Position numbers and translations under genes: made by a program
The notes under the pieces: model-generated
Databases searched by the model: none
What the model saw: the letters and a program-made list of their open reading frames with translations, nothing else
Told to the model about the DNA's origin: nothing
In this document: positions 1 through 5,492 of the stretch, piece by piece
Layout: each line of letters begins with the position of its first letter
How positions within the stretch are numbered: the stretch's first letter is position 1
Assembly: GCA_943357275.1 (NCBI GenBank)
Contig: CALRGL010000024.1
Coordinates: 1-12,818, forward strand
Length of the DNA stretch: 12,818 nucleotides
Source: Candidatus Uhrbacteria bacterium RIFOXYB12_FULL_58_10
GTDB lineage: Bacteria; Patescibacteriota; Patescibacteriia; UBA9934; GWF2-40-263
Direction of reading: 5' to 3'

Positions 1-677
1 TTCAAACGATCGCCTGAGTTGTAACGCTCGGTTGGCATCTGATCTTCTGGACGCATCACACCTGTTGCCTTCCCAAGATCCACAAGCACAACACGACCTT
101 CTCGACGTTGAACGGTTCCATTCATCATTTCACCTTCATGTTCCTTAAATTCACTAAACACAACCTCACGTTCAGCCTCACGCAACTTTTGCGTAATTAC
201 TTGCTTTGCCGTCATGGCAGCCATGCGACCAAAGTCACTTGGTGGAGCAAGTTCGCTTCGGATGATATCTCCGAGTTTTGCGCTCATCTTGAGAACACGC
301 GCCTCAGACAACATAATGTCTGTCTTTGGATTAAAACGTGGTCCCATTTCCTCGTCGATAGAGATCGCAGGGATGTCTTGATGTTTTCGTCGAGCTTCTT
401 CAATACGCTTTGCAAGCTCTTCTCCACGTTGTTTACGTTCTTCTTCGATCTTTTCAAGTTCTTCCAAGTCAATATCTTCGACAACGGTTTTAACATCCCA
501 TACTTGGGTAGAACCATCTTCGGTATTAAATTTGGCTTCAATGTTTTGGTTTTTGTCACCGTAATCTTTACGATATGCCGCGGCAAGAGCAGCTTCGATC
601 GCATCAATAACAGACTCATAAGCGAGTCCTTTTTCTTCGACGATTTGTCGGATAGCTTGTTCAATAACAGAAGACAT
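1..677 (-). CDS. nusA: Transcription termination/antitermination factor NusA, N-terminal part (truncated by window edge)
   Basis: NusA binds RNA polymerase and nascent RNA and modulates pausing, termination and antitermination in the cytoplasm. The frame is open from the ATG at 675-677 to the window edge, giving 225 residues. Seen: an N-terminal polymerase-binding domain whose end carries the family signature TAKQVITQKLREAE (residues 156-169), followed by the start of the S1 domain (EFKEHEGEMMNGTV, about 176-189, then VLVDLGKATGVMRPED). The KH domains lie outside the window. Between VVEDID (65-70) and IMLSEARV (121-128) there is a highly charged, helix-prone stretch of about 45 residues that E. 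coli NusA lacks. No Shine-Dalgarno sequence precedes the ATG. The upstream neighbour is yraN rather than the usual rimP. Identification is secure; the start is likely because it aligns with the normal NusA N terminus. Confidence 0.95.
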   Translation of the reverse strand, partial: MSSVIEQAIRQIVEEKGLAYESVIDAIEAALAAAYRKDYGDKNQNIEAKFNTEDGSTQVWDVKTVVEDIDLEELEKIEEERKQRGEELAKRIEEARRKHQDIPAISIDEEMGPRFNPKTDIMLSEARVLKMSAKLGDIIRSELAPPSDFGRMAAMTAKQVITQKLREAEREVVFSEFKEHEGEMMNGTVQRREGRVVLVDLGKATGVMRPEDQMPTERYNSGDRL

Positions 678-707
678 AGGGAGTAATTATCAACTTAGTT
701 AACAAAT

Positions 708-729
708 GAACCCGTCTTTCGACAGGTTC
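708..729 (-). other. RNA hairpin with GAAA tetraloop between yraN and nusA
   Basis: On the minus-strand transcript this 22-nt stretch folds into a continuous 9-bp stem (one U-G wobble) closed by a GAAA (GNRA-type) loop. On the plus strand the wobble becomes a C-A mismatch, so the fold is better on the strand that is transcribed. The sequence after it (ATTTGTTAA) is only weakly U-rich, so it is a poor intrinsic terminator. It could be a processing or mRNA-stability hairpin, or an attenuator in front of nusA. Confidence 0.5.
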
Positions 730-744
730 TTCAGTGCTTTTAGA

Positions 745-1116
745 CTACCAGAAACGCTCGGGAATGTCAATCGCTTCGAAGTGGGAAACGGTTGGTTTGT
801 CTTGTTCAAACTCAATGGCAATCACATCAATTCTCCAAGGAACAGTTCTGCCAATACGATCAAGATAGCTGTGTGCACAAGCAACTAAATGACCAATTTT
901 CTTTTCTGTGACAGATTCTTCTGGATATCCATAACTCTGGTCACGTCGAGTTTTCACCTCAACAAAAACGATCTCACCGCTTTGTTCTGCGATCAGATCG
1001 ATTTCTCCAGAAGGACAGGTCCACTGAGATGCAAGGATCTTGTATCCCTTTGATCGTAAAAACTCCGCGGCGCGTGCTTCCCCCTCATTGCCAAATTGTC
1101 GACGCGCGTCGAGCAT
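745..1116 (-). CDS. yraN: YraN/UPF0102 family endonuclease-like protein
   Basis: A 123-residue protein of the UPF0102 (YraN) family, which has the restriction-endonuclease-like fold; its cellular role is not settled. Seen: the N-terminal GNEGEARAAEFL (residues 9-20), GEIDLIA (37-43) and VFVEVKTR (50-57). E12, D40, E53 and K55 are at the positions expected for the D-ExK type metal-binding site. The length is usual for the family. The start ATG at 1114-1116 lies 2 nt after the stop of the upstream membrane-protein gene, so translation is probably coupled; only a weak AGAAG precedes it. The gene sits in the line that leads into nusA. Family assignment is confident; nuclease activity is inferred from the conserved residues. 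Confidence 0.93.
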   Translation of the reverse strand: MLDARRQFGNEGEARAAEFLRSKGYKILASQWTCPSGEIDLIAEQSGEIVFVEVKTRRDQSYGYPEESVTEKKIGHLVACAHSYLDRIGRTVPWRIDVIAIEFEQDKPTVSHFEAIDIPERFW

Positions 1117-1118
1117 AC

Positions 1119-1529
1119 TTACTTCTTTTTTGTTGGAAAGTATTTCTTGTGTTCTGCTTTACTCTTTTCTTCCTGACGCTTTGTCGGGACTTCTGTTTTC
1201 ACGAAACGAACAAGACAGAAAATCCAGTAAGCAAGTCCGATAAGCCAGATCACATACCAGAATCTTGCACCGAAAAATCGAATGCGTTCATAAGAAAAGA
1301 AATACAAAACAGATCCAAGAAGTCCCATGGTCACAAGAAGGGTGATTCCCTTTCGAGCAACCTCGAGCAAGTACGTATCTTTTACACGTTGTTTTGAAAC
1401 AATCTTCATCACGATTCCCAAAACAAACAGCAAGACAAAGAATCCAAAAATAAGAGTGCCGCTCATTCCATCCACTTGAGCAGGAGCAAGCGTAAACCAA
1501 TACGAAGGCTGAATAAATTGATTAAACAT
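1119..1529 (-). CDS. Small three-pass membrane protein of unknown function
   Basis: I do not recognise this 136-residue protein. Seen: three hydrophobic stretches at about residues 24-43, 60-79 and 88-109, separated by short basic loops (MKIVSKQR, SYERIR), then a strongly basic hydrophilic tail (110-136, ending PTKKK) that should lie in the cytoplasm. The start ATG at 1527-1529 has no Shine-Dalgarno sequence. Its stop is 2 nt from the yraN start and its upstream neighbour, 40 nt away, is another small membrane protein. The regular hydrophobic pattern and tight packing support a real gene. No enzyme motif is visible and no function is proposed. Confidence 0.8.
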   Translation of the reverse strand: MFNQFIQPSYWFTLAPAQVDGMSGTLIFGFFVLLFVLGIVMKIVSKQRVKDTYLLEVARKGITLLVTMGLLGSVLYFFSYERIRFFGARFWYVIWLIGLAYWIFCLVRFVKTEVPTKRQEEKSKAEHKKYFPTKKK

Positions 1530-1538
1530 AGTGCAAAG

Positions 1539-1568
1539 AAGATAACGAATTTAGACCCCCTTCGTCAA
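1539..1568 (-). promoter_or_regulatory. Candidate promoter for the 136-residue membrane protein gene and yraN-nusA
   Basis: Minus-strand TTGACG (1563-1568) and TATCTT (1539-1544) are separated by 18 nt. The predicted transcript start is near 1532, only a few bases before the ATG at 1529. This is motif matching by eye in AT-rich DNA and is weak evidence alone. Confidence 0.35.
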
Positions 1569-1569
1569 G

Positions 1570-1818
1570 TTAACGAGAAAAAAGACCGGCAAAACCTCCA
1601 AGGATATCGGACATAATATTGGTTGCAATGAACATACCAATAAAGGCAATCAAGATTCCCATCAATTTATAAAATAAACGTGTTCCTCCTTGTCCAAGTT
1701 TATCCTCGGCAAAATCCACACGACCAAACCATTCAAGAACCTTATCTGAATAACGCACAAAACAAAAACCAACAACCATCACTGCAACACCAAGAAGAAT
1801 ACGAATAAATGGAGACAT
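1570..1818 (-). CDS. Small two-pass membrane protein of unknown function
   Basis: An 82-residue protein that I cannot assign to a named family. Seen: a first membrane helix at about residues 5-21 (VAVMVVGFCF), a hydrophilic central stretch with FGRVDFAEDKLGQGG (31-45), and a second membrane helix at about 48-68, followed by a glycine-containing C terminus. Both termini would be on the same side of the membrane. The start ATG at 1816-1818 is preceded by AGGG but no full Shine-Dalgarno sequence. It is the first gene of the line running to nusA and has a candidate promoter directly upstream. The hydrophobic pattern is typical of real small membrane proteins. Confidence 0.72.
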   Translation of the reverse strand: MSPFIRILLGVAVMVVGFCFVRYSDKVLEWFGRVDFAEDKLGQGGTRLFYKLMGILIAFIGMFIATNIMSDILGGFAGLFSR

Positions 1819-1826
1819 ATGACCCT

Positions 1827-1854
1827 AGTTTAGCAAACTTGTCCCTATTGCCAA
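1827..1854 (-). promoter_or_regulatory. Candidate promoter for the 82-residue membrane protein gene
   Basis: Minus-strand TTGGCA (1849-1854) and TAAACT (1827-1832) are 16 nt apart. The predicted transcript start is near 1820, almost at the ATG (1818), which would make the message nearly leaderless. The -35 box overlaps that of the opposite tRNA-Val promoter. Confidence 0.45.
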
Positions 1855-1876
1855 AATTTCTTGAGTGCGATAGCAT
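1848..1876 (+). promoter_or_regulatory. Promoter of tRNA-Val
   Basis: TTGCCA (1848-1853, 5 of 6 consensus bases) and TAGCAT (1871-1876, 4 of 6) are separated by exactly 17 nt. Transcription would begin near 1883, about 15 nt before the mature 5' end of the tRNA. Confidence 0.55.
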
Positions 1877-1897
1877 AATGCCGACAGTTCAAACCAA

Positions 1898-1974
1898 GGG
1901 TGTTTAGCTCAGTTGGTTAGAGCGACTCGTTTACACCGAGTAGGTCGGGGGTTCGAATCCCTCAACACCCACCA
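1898..1974 (+). tRNA. tRNA-Val (anticodon UAC)
   Basis: A full cloverleaf can be drawn. The acceptor stem is GGGTGTT with AACACCC (1898-1904/1964-1970), and the D stem is GCTC/GAGC. The anticodon stem ACTCG/CGAGT closes the loop TTTACAC, with anticodon TAC. The T stem GGGGG/CCCTC closes TTCGAAT with one G-T wobble. The discriminator is A1971, and CCA is encoded at 1972-1974. It decodes GUA and, by wobble, other valine codons. A promoter lies just upstream, and a long palindrome begins on the last base of CCA. Confidence 0.97.
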
Positions 1975-2100
1975 CAAAACATCCAAATTTGACGTCTCAC
2001 TTGGGCTTCGGTTGGAAATTCGTTCACGGTAGGCAACCCTACCGCTCACGAACTTTCCGCCCTCCAGCCCGGCGCGAGACATCAAATTTGGATGTTTTGT
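1974..2100 (+). repeat. 127-nt near-palindromic element directly after tRNA-Val
   Basis: The two ends form a perfect 19-bp stem (1974-1992 with 2082-2100). After one mismatch come further paired blocks: 1994-1998/2076-2080, 2003-2007/2066-2070, 2014-2018/2054-2058, 2019-2023/2048-2052 and 2027-2033/2038-2044, the last closed by a CAAC loop. About 46 base pairs in all make one long rod broken by small internal loops. The outer arm ends in a T-rich run (about 2095-2103), so it can serve as the tRNA terminator, but it is far larger than an intrinsic terminator needs. It could instead be a small non-autonomous mobile palindrome (MITE or REP-like) or a structured RNA. No open frame in it looks coding. 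Confidence 0.75.
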
Positions 2101-2144
2101 TTTGGAGGAAATATCTATTCTCAAATCAAAAACGCCCCACCCCC

Positions 2145-2161
2145 ACGAGACGTTTTCTCGT
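2145..2161 (-). terminator. Possible terminator of the zinc-ribbon gene
   Basis: On the minus strand ACGAGA/TCTCGT (2156-2161/2145-2150) form a 6-bp stem with a 5-nt loop 16 nt after the stop codon. It is followed by a G-rich run (GGGGGTGGGG) and then a T-run at about 2126-2130. The spacing between stem and T-run is longer than in a classic terminator, so the call is weak. Nothing else was found in 2101-2177. Confidence 0.3.
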
Positions 2162-2177
2162 AAGCGCAGAGCGCAGA

Positions 2178-2564
2178 TTAGGCCCGACGGACCCAGTTCT
2201 TTTTCCCACACCCCTGACACAGACCCTGGTCCGTGACGGAGACAATGGCGTTCGGCGTGTTCTTACAATCAGTACATTCGAACGGATGCGTCTCCTTGGT
2301 GACCGTGCTCAGAACGAATTGGATCTTCACGTCCCCCTTGAACTCTCCATCCTCTCCGAAAGTGGAACGACGAAGGAAGTCGCGAACATGATCTTCGCTT
2401 CGAAATTCTCGTTCCTGAGGAGCGTACGTGATTCGAAAGATTCCTTTACCTGCTCCGTCTCCGACGTAAGGAAGTTCCTGTACGACCGAAAGAAGCGTCC
2501 CGCACCAGCCACAAAACTTCGAGTCATTTTTGGACAGATAAGCACAATTCGCGCACGACTTCAT
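2178..2564 (-). CDS. Small double zinc-ribbon protein
   Basis: A 128-residue soluble protein with two four-cysteine zinc-binding modules: C4, C7, C18 and C21 near the N terminus (CANC...CGWC), and C97, C100, C116 and C119 near the C terminus (CTDC...CQGC). Between them is a hydrophilic domain of about 70 residues that I do not recognise. Zinc ribbons of this type bind nucleic acid or protein partners, but the role here is unknown. The start is fixed by a strong GGAGG 7 nt before the ATG at 2562-2564; the frame stays open upstream to 2744 but would run through a terminator and promoter. The gene stands alone with its own promoter. Its sequence looks more GC-rich than its neighbours and its ribosome binding site is the strongest in the window, which may indicate transfer. 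Confidence 0.85.
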   Translation of the reverse strand: MKSCANCAYLSKNDSKFCGWCGTLLSVVQELPYVGDGAGKGIFRITYAPQEREFRSEDHVRDFLRRSTFGEDGEFKGDVKIQFVLSTVTKETHPFECTDCKNTPNAIVSVTDQGLCQGCGKKNWVRRA

Positions 2565-2571
2565 GTTTATT

Positions 2572-2576
2572 CCTCC
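2572..2576 (-). promoter_or_regulatory. Strong Shine-Dalgarno site of the zinc-ribbon gene
   Basis: GGAGG on the minus strand, 7 nt before the ATG at 2564. It decides this start over the longer open frame and is the best ribosome binding site in the window. Confidence 0.85.
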
Positions 2577-2600
2577 GTTGGTAGTGATACAGAACAACGA

Positions 2601-2629
2601 AATATACCATAAAACCAGCCTTTTGTCAA
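2601..2629 (-). promoter_or_regulatory. Near-consensus promoter of the zinc-ribbon gene
   Basis: Minus-strand TTGACA (2624-2629, a perfect match) and TATATT (2601-2606, 5 of 6) are separated by 17 nt. Transcription would begin near 2594, giving a leader of about 30 nt that contains the GGAGG site. The -35 box lies in the loop, and the spacer across one arm, of the terminator at 2611-2646. Confidence 0.75.
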
Positions 2630-2646
2630 TGTATGAGGCTGGTTTT
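2611..2646 (-). terminator. Intrinsic terminator of the five-gene envelope operon
   Basis: A perfect 11-bp stem (2611-2621 with 2636-2646), with an A-run on one side and a T-run on the other and a 14-nt loop. It lies 22 nt after the stop of the serine hydrolase gene. On the minus strand the stem ends in TTTT; on the plus strand the T-run is slightly longer, so it could act in both directions. Confidence 0.8.
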
Positions 2647-2668
2647 TCCTTTGTTTTATAGATTTTTT

Positions 2669-3259
2669 CTATCCAAGCGACATGATTCCTAATCGATCGT
2701 AAATCATTCCTACGGCATCTCGGACTTCTGGAAGTTCTATACAAGCCTTTTCTCCATCAACTGACCCAGAAAAGTGTCCGGCCCCTTTTTTCTCAACCAG
2801 TTCTGCCCCAAGCATTTGTTTAAATACTTCCGCGTGGTGAACTGGAACAAACGGATCGTTGTCAGAATAGATGTAAACAGCATGTTCAACGTGTTGTTTT
2901 ATTTTTTCCCATGCAAAAGGACCCTGAAAAAAATTCGAAAGTTCATCGAACCCGAGGTTGTCTGTATATCCCGCCACAAATACAACTCCCGCAATCTTCT
3001 CCCCCTCTTTCAAGGTCTCGAGATACCGCATGATTGTGGCGCATCCAATGCTGTGTCCAACCAAAATCAATTCCTCATCCGGCTCTCCGATTACCTCTTG
3101 TAACGATGGTAACCAACGGTCCAGTTTCGGCGCCTCGGTTTCTGGCATCTGCGGAATAAACGTATGAATCCGCATGGGCCTGAGTTCATCTCTAAGCCAT
3201 GGATACCAACAATAGTCTGGTGTTCCCTCCCAACAATGGACAATGACAACTCGCTTCAT
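2669..3259 (-). CDS. RBBP9/YdeN-type serine hydrolase (alpha/beta hydrolase fold)
   Basis: A 196-residue alpha/beta hydrolase resembling the RBBP9/YdeN family. Seen: an N-terminal beta strand RVVIVHCW (3-10), the nucleophile elbow GHSIG with S70 (68-72), an acidic residue in YSDNDPFVP (probably D135 or D133), and the catalytic histidine in GAGHF (H162). All three members of the triad can therefore be placed, and the length matches the family. No signal peptide or membrane helix is visible, so it should be cytoplasmic. The substrate is unknown; family members are usually esterase-like. The start ATG at 3257-3259 is 9 nt after the sanA-type gene's stop, with no Shine-Dalgarno sequence. It is the last gene of the envelope operon and is followed by a terminator. 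Confidence 0.88.
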   Translation of the reverse strand: MKRVVIVHCWEGTPDYCWYPWLRDELRPMRIHTFIPQMPETEAPKLDRWLPSLQEVIGEPDEELILVGHSIGCATIMRYLETLKEGEKIAGVVFVAGYTDNLGFDELSNFFQGPFAWEKIKQHVEHAVYIYSDNDPFVPVHHAEVFKQMLGAELVEKKGAGHFSGSVDGEKACIELPEVRDAVGMIYDRLGIMSLG

Positions 3260-3268
3260 AGTATTTAT

Positions 3269-3895
3269 TTATGGATCAAGATCTTTTTCAAACGTTCCTC
3301 CCAAAGGAGCTGGTTTCAACACGTAAACATCCATGACGGCTTTCATCACGGCTAATAATTCTCTCAACTTATAATTTCTTTCATAAACATACTCTCGAAG
3401 CGTAGCACTCACTCCAGAACTTTGAATTCCAACGTGTTCACAAGTCCAAATAGCACGCGCAAGATGATACCCCTGAGAAACAAGTACAGCATGGTCAACT
3501 CCCCAAAGTGTATGTGCGCGAACACAAGTATCGTAAGTTCGTCTACCAGCGTAGTCCAACACAATCACCTCGTCTGGAACCTCAAAATCATTGATCAATG
3601 ATTTTCTCATGGCATCTGGTTCAGAATAAGAATCTGTCTGATTATCACCTGAGACAAGAATCGTCCCAACCTTCTTTGAATGATAGAGATCTGCAGCAAC
3701 AGAAAGACGGTCAGACAACATATCAGAAGGTTTTCCTGTCACCGTAAGTCCTGCCCCAAAAACAATGGCAACAGAAGTTGGTTCGACCACGTCAACTGAC
3801 GAATAGATCTGTCTTTTTGCGTTTACCACAGACAAAACCAAGATGAAACCTAGACACGCACCTCCTAGAAAAACGGAAAGAAAAAATCTCTTCAC
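3269..3895 (-). CDS. sanA: SanA-type DUF218 (ElyC/SanA/YdcF) membrane-anchored protein
   Basis: A 208-residue protein with an N-terminal membrane anchor (residues about 4-24) and a DUF218 domain outside the membrane. Seen: VAIVFGAGL (42-50), LVSGDNQTDSYSEPDAMRK (80-98), VIVLDYAGRRTYDT (110-123), LVSQGYHLARA (138-148) and LREL...VYVLKPAPLGG near the C terminus. This order and these motifs closely follow E. coli SanA, where loss affects envelope permeability to vancomycin at high temperature; the biochemical activity is not established. The start is GTG (3893-3895), overlapping the upstream stop as GTGA, with AAAGGA 8 nt upstream. A role in envelope integrity fits its neighbours, but that is inference. 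Confidence 0.9.
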   Translation of the reverse strand: MKRFFLSVFLGGACLGFILVLSVVNAKRQIYSSVDVVEPTSVAIVFGAGLTVTGKPSDMLSDRLSVAADLYHSKKVGTILVSGDNQTDSYSEPDAMRKSLINDFEVPDEVIVLDYAGRRTYDTCVRAHTLWGVDHAVLVSQGYHLARAIWTCEHVGIQSSGVSATLREYVYERNYKLRELLAVMKAVMDVYVLKPAPLGGTFEKDLDP

Positions 3896-4326
3896 ACTTT
3901 TTTTCCTTTATTTCGAGTATGGTTTCCAGTTGCAAATAATAGAAAGTAAATCGCTTCCAAGAAGAGTGAGAAGAGACCAAATCCAATCCATTCAGCTTTT
4001 TCTCGACAGGATTCTTCGATGTCCATAATTTCTTCTATGCAACCTCGATCGATATCCCATTGAATACAAAGAGGAATTGTTTTTTCACAAATCGCATCAC
4101 TAACAAAAGGAGCATCGTGTCCAAGAAAGAATGGAATAAAATGACCAGTCACGAGTGGCGGAAGAGTGACCCAGTCTGGTTGATCTCCTTGATAAGCCCA
4201 GTTTGTAAACGGAAAAAAGAGACCAATGTAAAAAATAAACAAGGTTGTACAAAGCGAAACTCCCGTTAATCCCCCTCTGAGCCATGCTGGTTGTTTTTGA
4301 AACCAGTGTACAAATTTGTTCAACAT
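3892..4326 (-). CDS. Two-pass membrane protein with four cysteines in the external loop
   Basis: I do not recognise this 144-residue protein. Seen: a short basic N terminus (KFVHWFQKQ), a first membrane helix at about residues 19-40, a loop of about 70 residues (41-112), a second membrane helix at about 113-132, and a short basic tail ending GKKV. The positive-inside pattern puts both ends in the cytoplasm and the loop outside. The loop carries C80, C87, C96 and C107, which could form two disulfides. The ATG at 4324-4326 is 2 nt from the exchanger stop, and its own TGA overlaps the next gene's GTG by 4 nt. It belongs to the envelope operon. No function is proposed. Confidence 0.8.
   Translation of the reverse strand: MLNKFVHWFQKQPAWLRGGLTGVSLCTTLFIFYIGLFFPFTNWAYQGDQPDWVTLPPLVTGHFIPFFLGHDAPFVSDAICEKTIPLCIQWDIDRGCIEEIMDIEESCREKAEWIGFGLFSLFLEAIYFLLFATGNHTRNKGKKV
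3904..3909 (-). promoter_or_regulatory. Shine-Dalgarno site supporting the GTG start of the sanA-type gene
   Basis: AAAGGA on the minus strand, 8 nt before the GTG at 3895 and inside the end of the upstream gene. Together with the 4-nt GTGA overlap it supports this non-ATG start. Confidence 0.65.
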
Positions 4327-4328
4327 AA

Positions 4329-5489
4329 TTATTTCAATCGATTCTTTAACAACGAAATCTGTTCGATGAGCAATGTATTTCCTGCAAGAATGATAATGAA
4401 AATCAAAATCAGTGAATTACCTCCCAAGAAAATACCACCCATAATCGCGACAATCGATGCTCCGAGAGTTGTAACGATGTTATCCATAGCCACCCCGACA
4501 ATAGCGTCTCCAATGCGTCCTTTTGGATTGATGGAAAAGTTATGAACCACCAGCATCTCTCCAAAACATCCAATAACACCCGCAAAAATACCAGCAATCA
4601 CAAACGGAATATGCGTAAGATGCGCAAAAACTTCCAAGCACTGAACCATACTCTCTGCTGTGATCAAGATTGCTGCACCTGAAAGGAGAAGATCTAACCA
4701 GATACGTCTTGTTTTTTGTGCGTCATAATAACGTTCTTCTGCTGCAATTTCTTCGATCGGAGATTCCGGCCGGTGACTCTTTCTAAAATGAAAAAGCACG
4801 CCAACACATAAGAAGAACAGAACAAATCCAATCGGTAAGATTAATTGATAAAGATCCCCTTCAACCACGTTTCCCATATCTGTCACACGACCAAACAAGA
4901 CCATACTAATCACAACAAACGTCGTCAACAAGGTAAGTGCGGTAAGAACACGAATTGCTCCATCCATCTCTCGAATCGATGGTTTAACGGTGTGCTCTGA
5001 AAGCGGTCTCAAACTTCCTCCCCCTTTAAACGGAGGAAACATGAGAACGGCTTTGTTCAATGTGTTTGCAAGGTTTTGACGATACACACACCAAACAGCA
5101 TGAGCAATGTTGTAGATATTCGATCCAAAGGTTGCAGAAGCAGCAACAATCGCCAAGTTAATGGCACGCACCGGATCGATATCGCGTACTTGAAGCGAAA
5201 TCACAGCGGCCATGACACCAATAATCATGTCTGGAAATGCCGTTCCAAACGCCTGAAGAAATCCTCCCGCTAACTTGGTGCGATCTTTTAAAACATCCGT
5301 CGTCTCTTCAATCACCTTTGCGGTCCCCTGAAAAATGTACCCGATACCTACGACAAAGATAATAACAATGGCCGCAACCTGTAACCACCATGCGTCCGTA
5401 AACAAGAGTCGGTCGACGATAATGAAACGCAATCCAAGAGCAATCGCTATATAAACAAGAATTCGAACGAATTGATTTTTTGCATGCAT
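4329..5489 (-). CDS. CaCA-superfamily (sodium/calcium exchanger-like) membrane protein
   Basis: A 386-residue, roughly ten-pass membrane protein with two sequence repeats like those of Na+/Ca2+ exchangers. The first alpha repeat has FGTAFPDMIIGVMAA (81-95) and FGSNIYNIA (121-129), close to the usual GTSLPE and GSNxxN signatures. The second repeat has GVIGCFGEMLVV (304-315) and VGVAMDNIVTTLGAS (331-345), a clear but divergent counterpart. A charged cytoplasmic segment (about 235-263) joins the halves. Acidic D87 and E311 sit where the ion-binding acids are expected. It probably exchanges cations across the membrane; which ion is not decidable here because the second site departs from consensus. 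The ATG at 5487-5489 is 3 nt after the upstream stop and lacks a Shine-Dalgarno sequence. Confidence 0.85.
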   Translation of the reverse strand: MHAKNQFVRILVYIAIALGLRFIIVDRLLFTDAWWLQVAAIVIIFVVGIGYIFQGTAKVIEETTDVLKDRTKLAGGFLQAFGTAFPDMIIGVMAAVISLQVRDIDPVRAINLAIVAASATFGSNIYNIAHAVWCVYRQNLANTLNKAVLMFPPFKGGGSLRPLSEHTVKPSIREMDGAIRVLTALTLLTTFVVISMVLFGRVTDMGNVVEGDLYQLILPIGFVLFFLCVGVLFHFRKSHRPESPIEEIAAEERYYDAQKTRRIWLDLLLSGAAILITAESMVQCLEVFAHLTHIPFVIAGIFAGVIGCFGEMLVVHNFSINPKGRIGDAIVGVAMDNIVTTLGASIVAIMGGIFLGGNSLILIFIIILAGNTLLIEQISLLKNRLK

Positions 5490-5492
5490 AGA

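Noticed and set aside
108..686. A 192-codon plus-strand open frame opposite nusA
   Set aside because: The minus frame gives a clear NusA sequence; the plus frame is its antisense shadow.
2126..2144. G-quadruplex in the G-rich run after the zinc-ribbon gene
   Set aside because: Only two G-runs (five and four) are present on the minus strand; four are needed for an intramolecular quadruplex.
1909..2220. A 103-codon open frame on the minus strand reading ...RDSNPRPTRCKRVALTN
   Set aside because: It is the reverse complement of tRNA-Val plus the palindrome; the DSNPRP...ALTN ending is the well-known false protein produced by translating tRNA genes backwards.
1989..2612. A 207-codon plus-strand open frame
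   Set aside because: It crosses the palindrome and lies antisense to the zinc-ribbon gene, which has cysteine pairs, a promoter and a Shine-Dalgarno site of its own.
2565..2744. A 60-residue N-terminal extension of the zinc-ribbon protein
   Set aside because: It would run through a terminator and a near-consensus promoter and into the hydrolase gene; the GGAGG site fixes the start at 2564.
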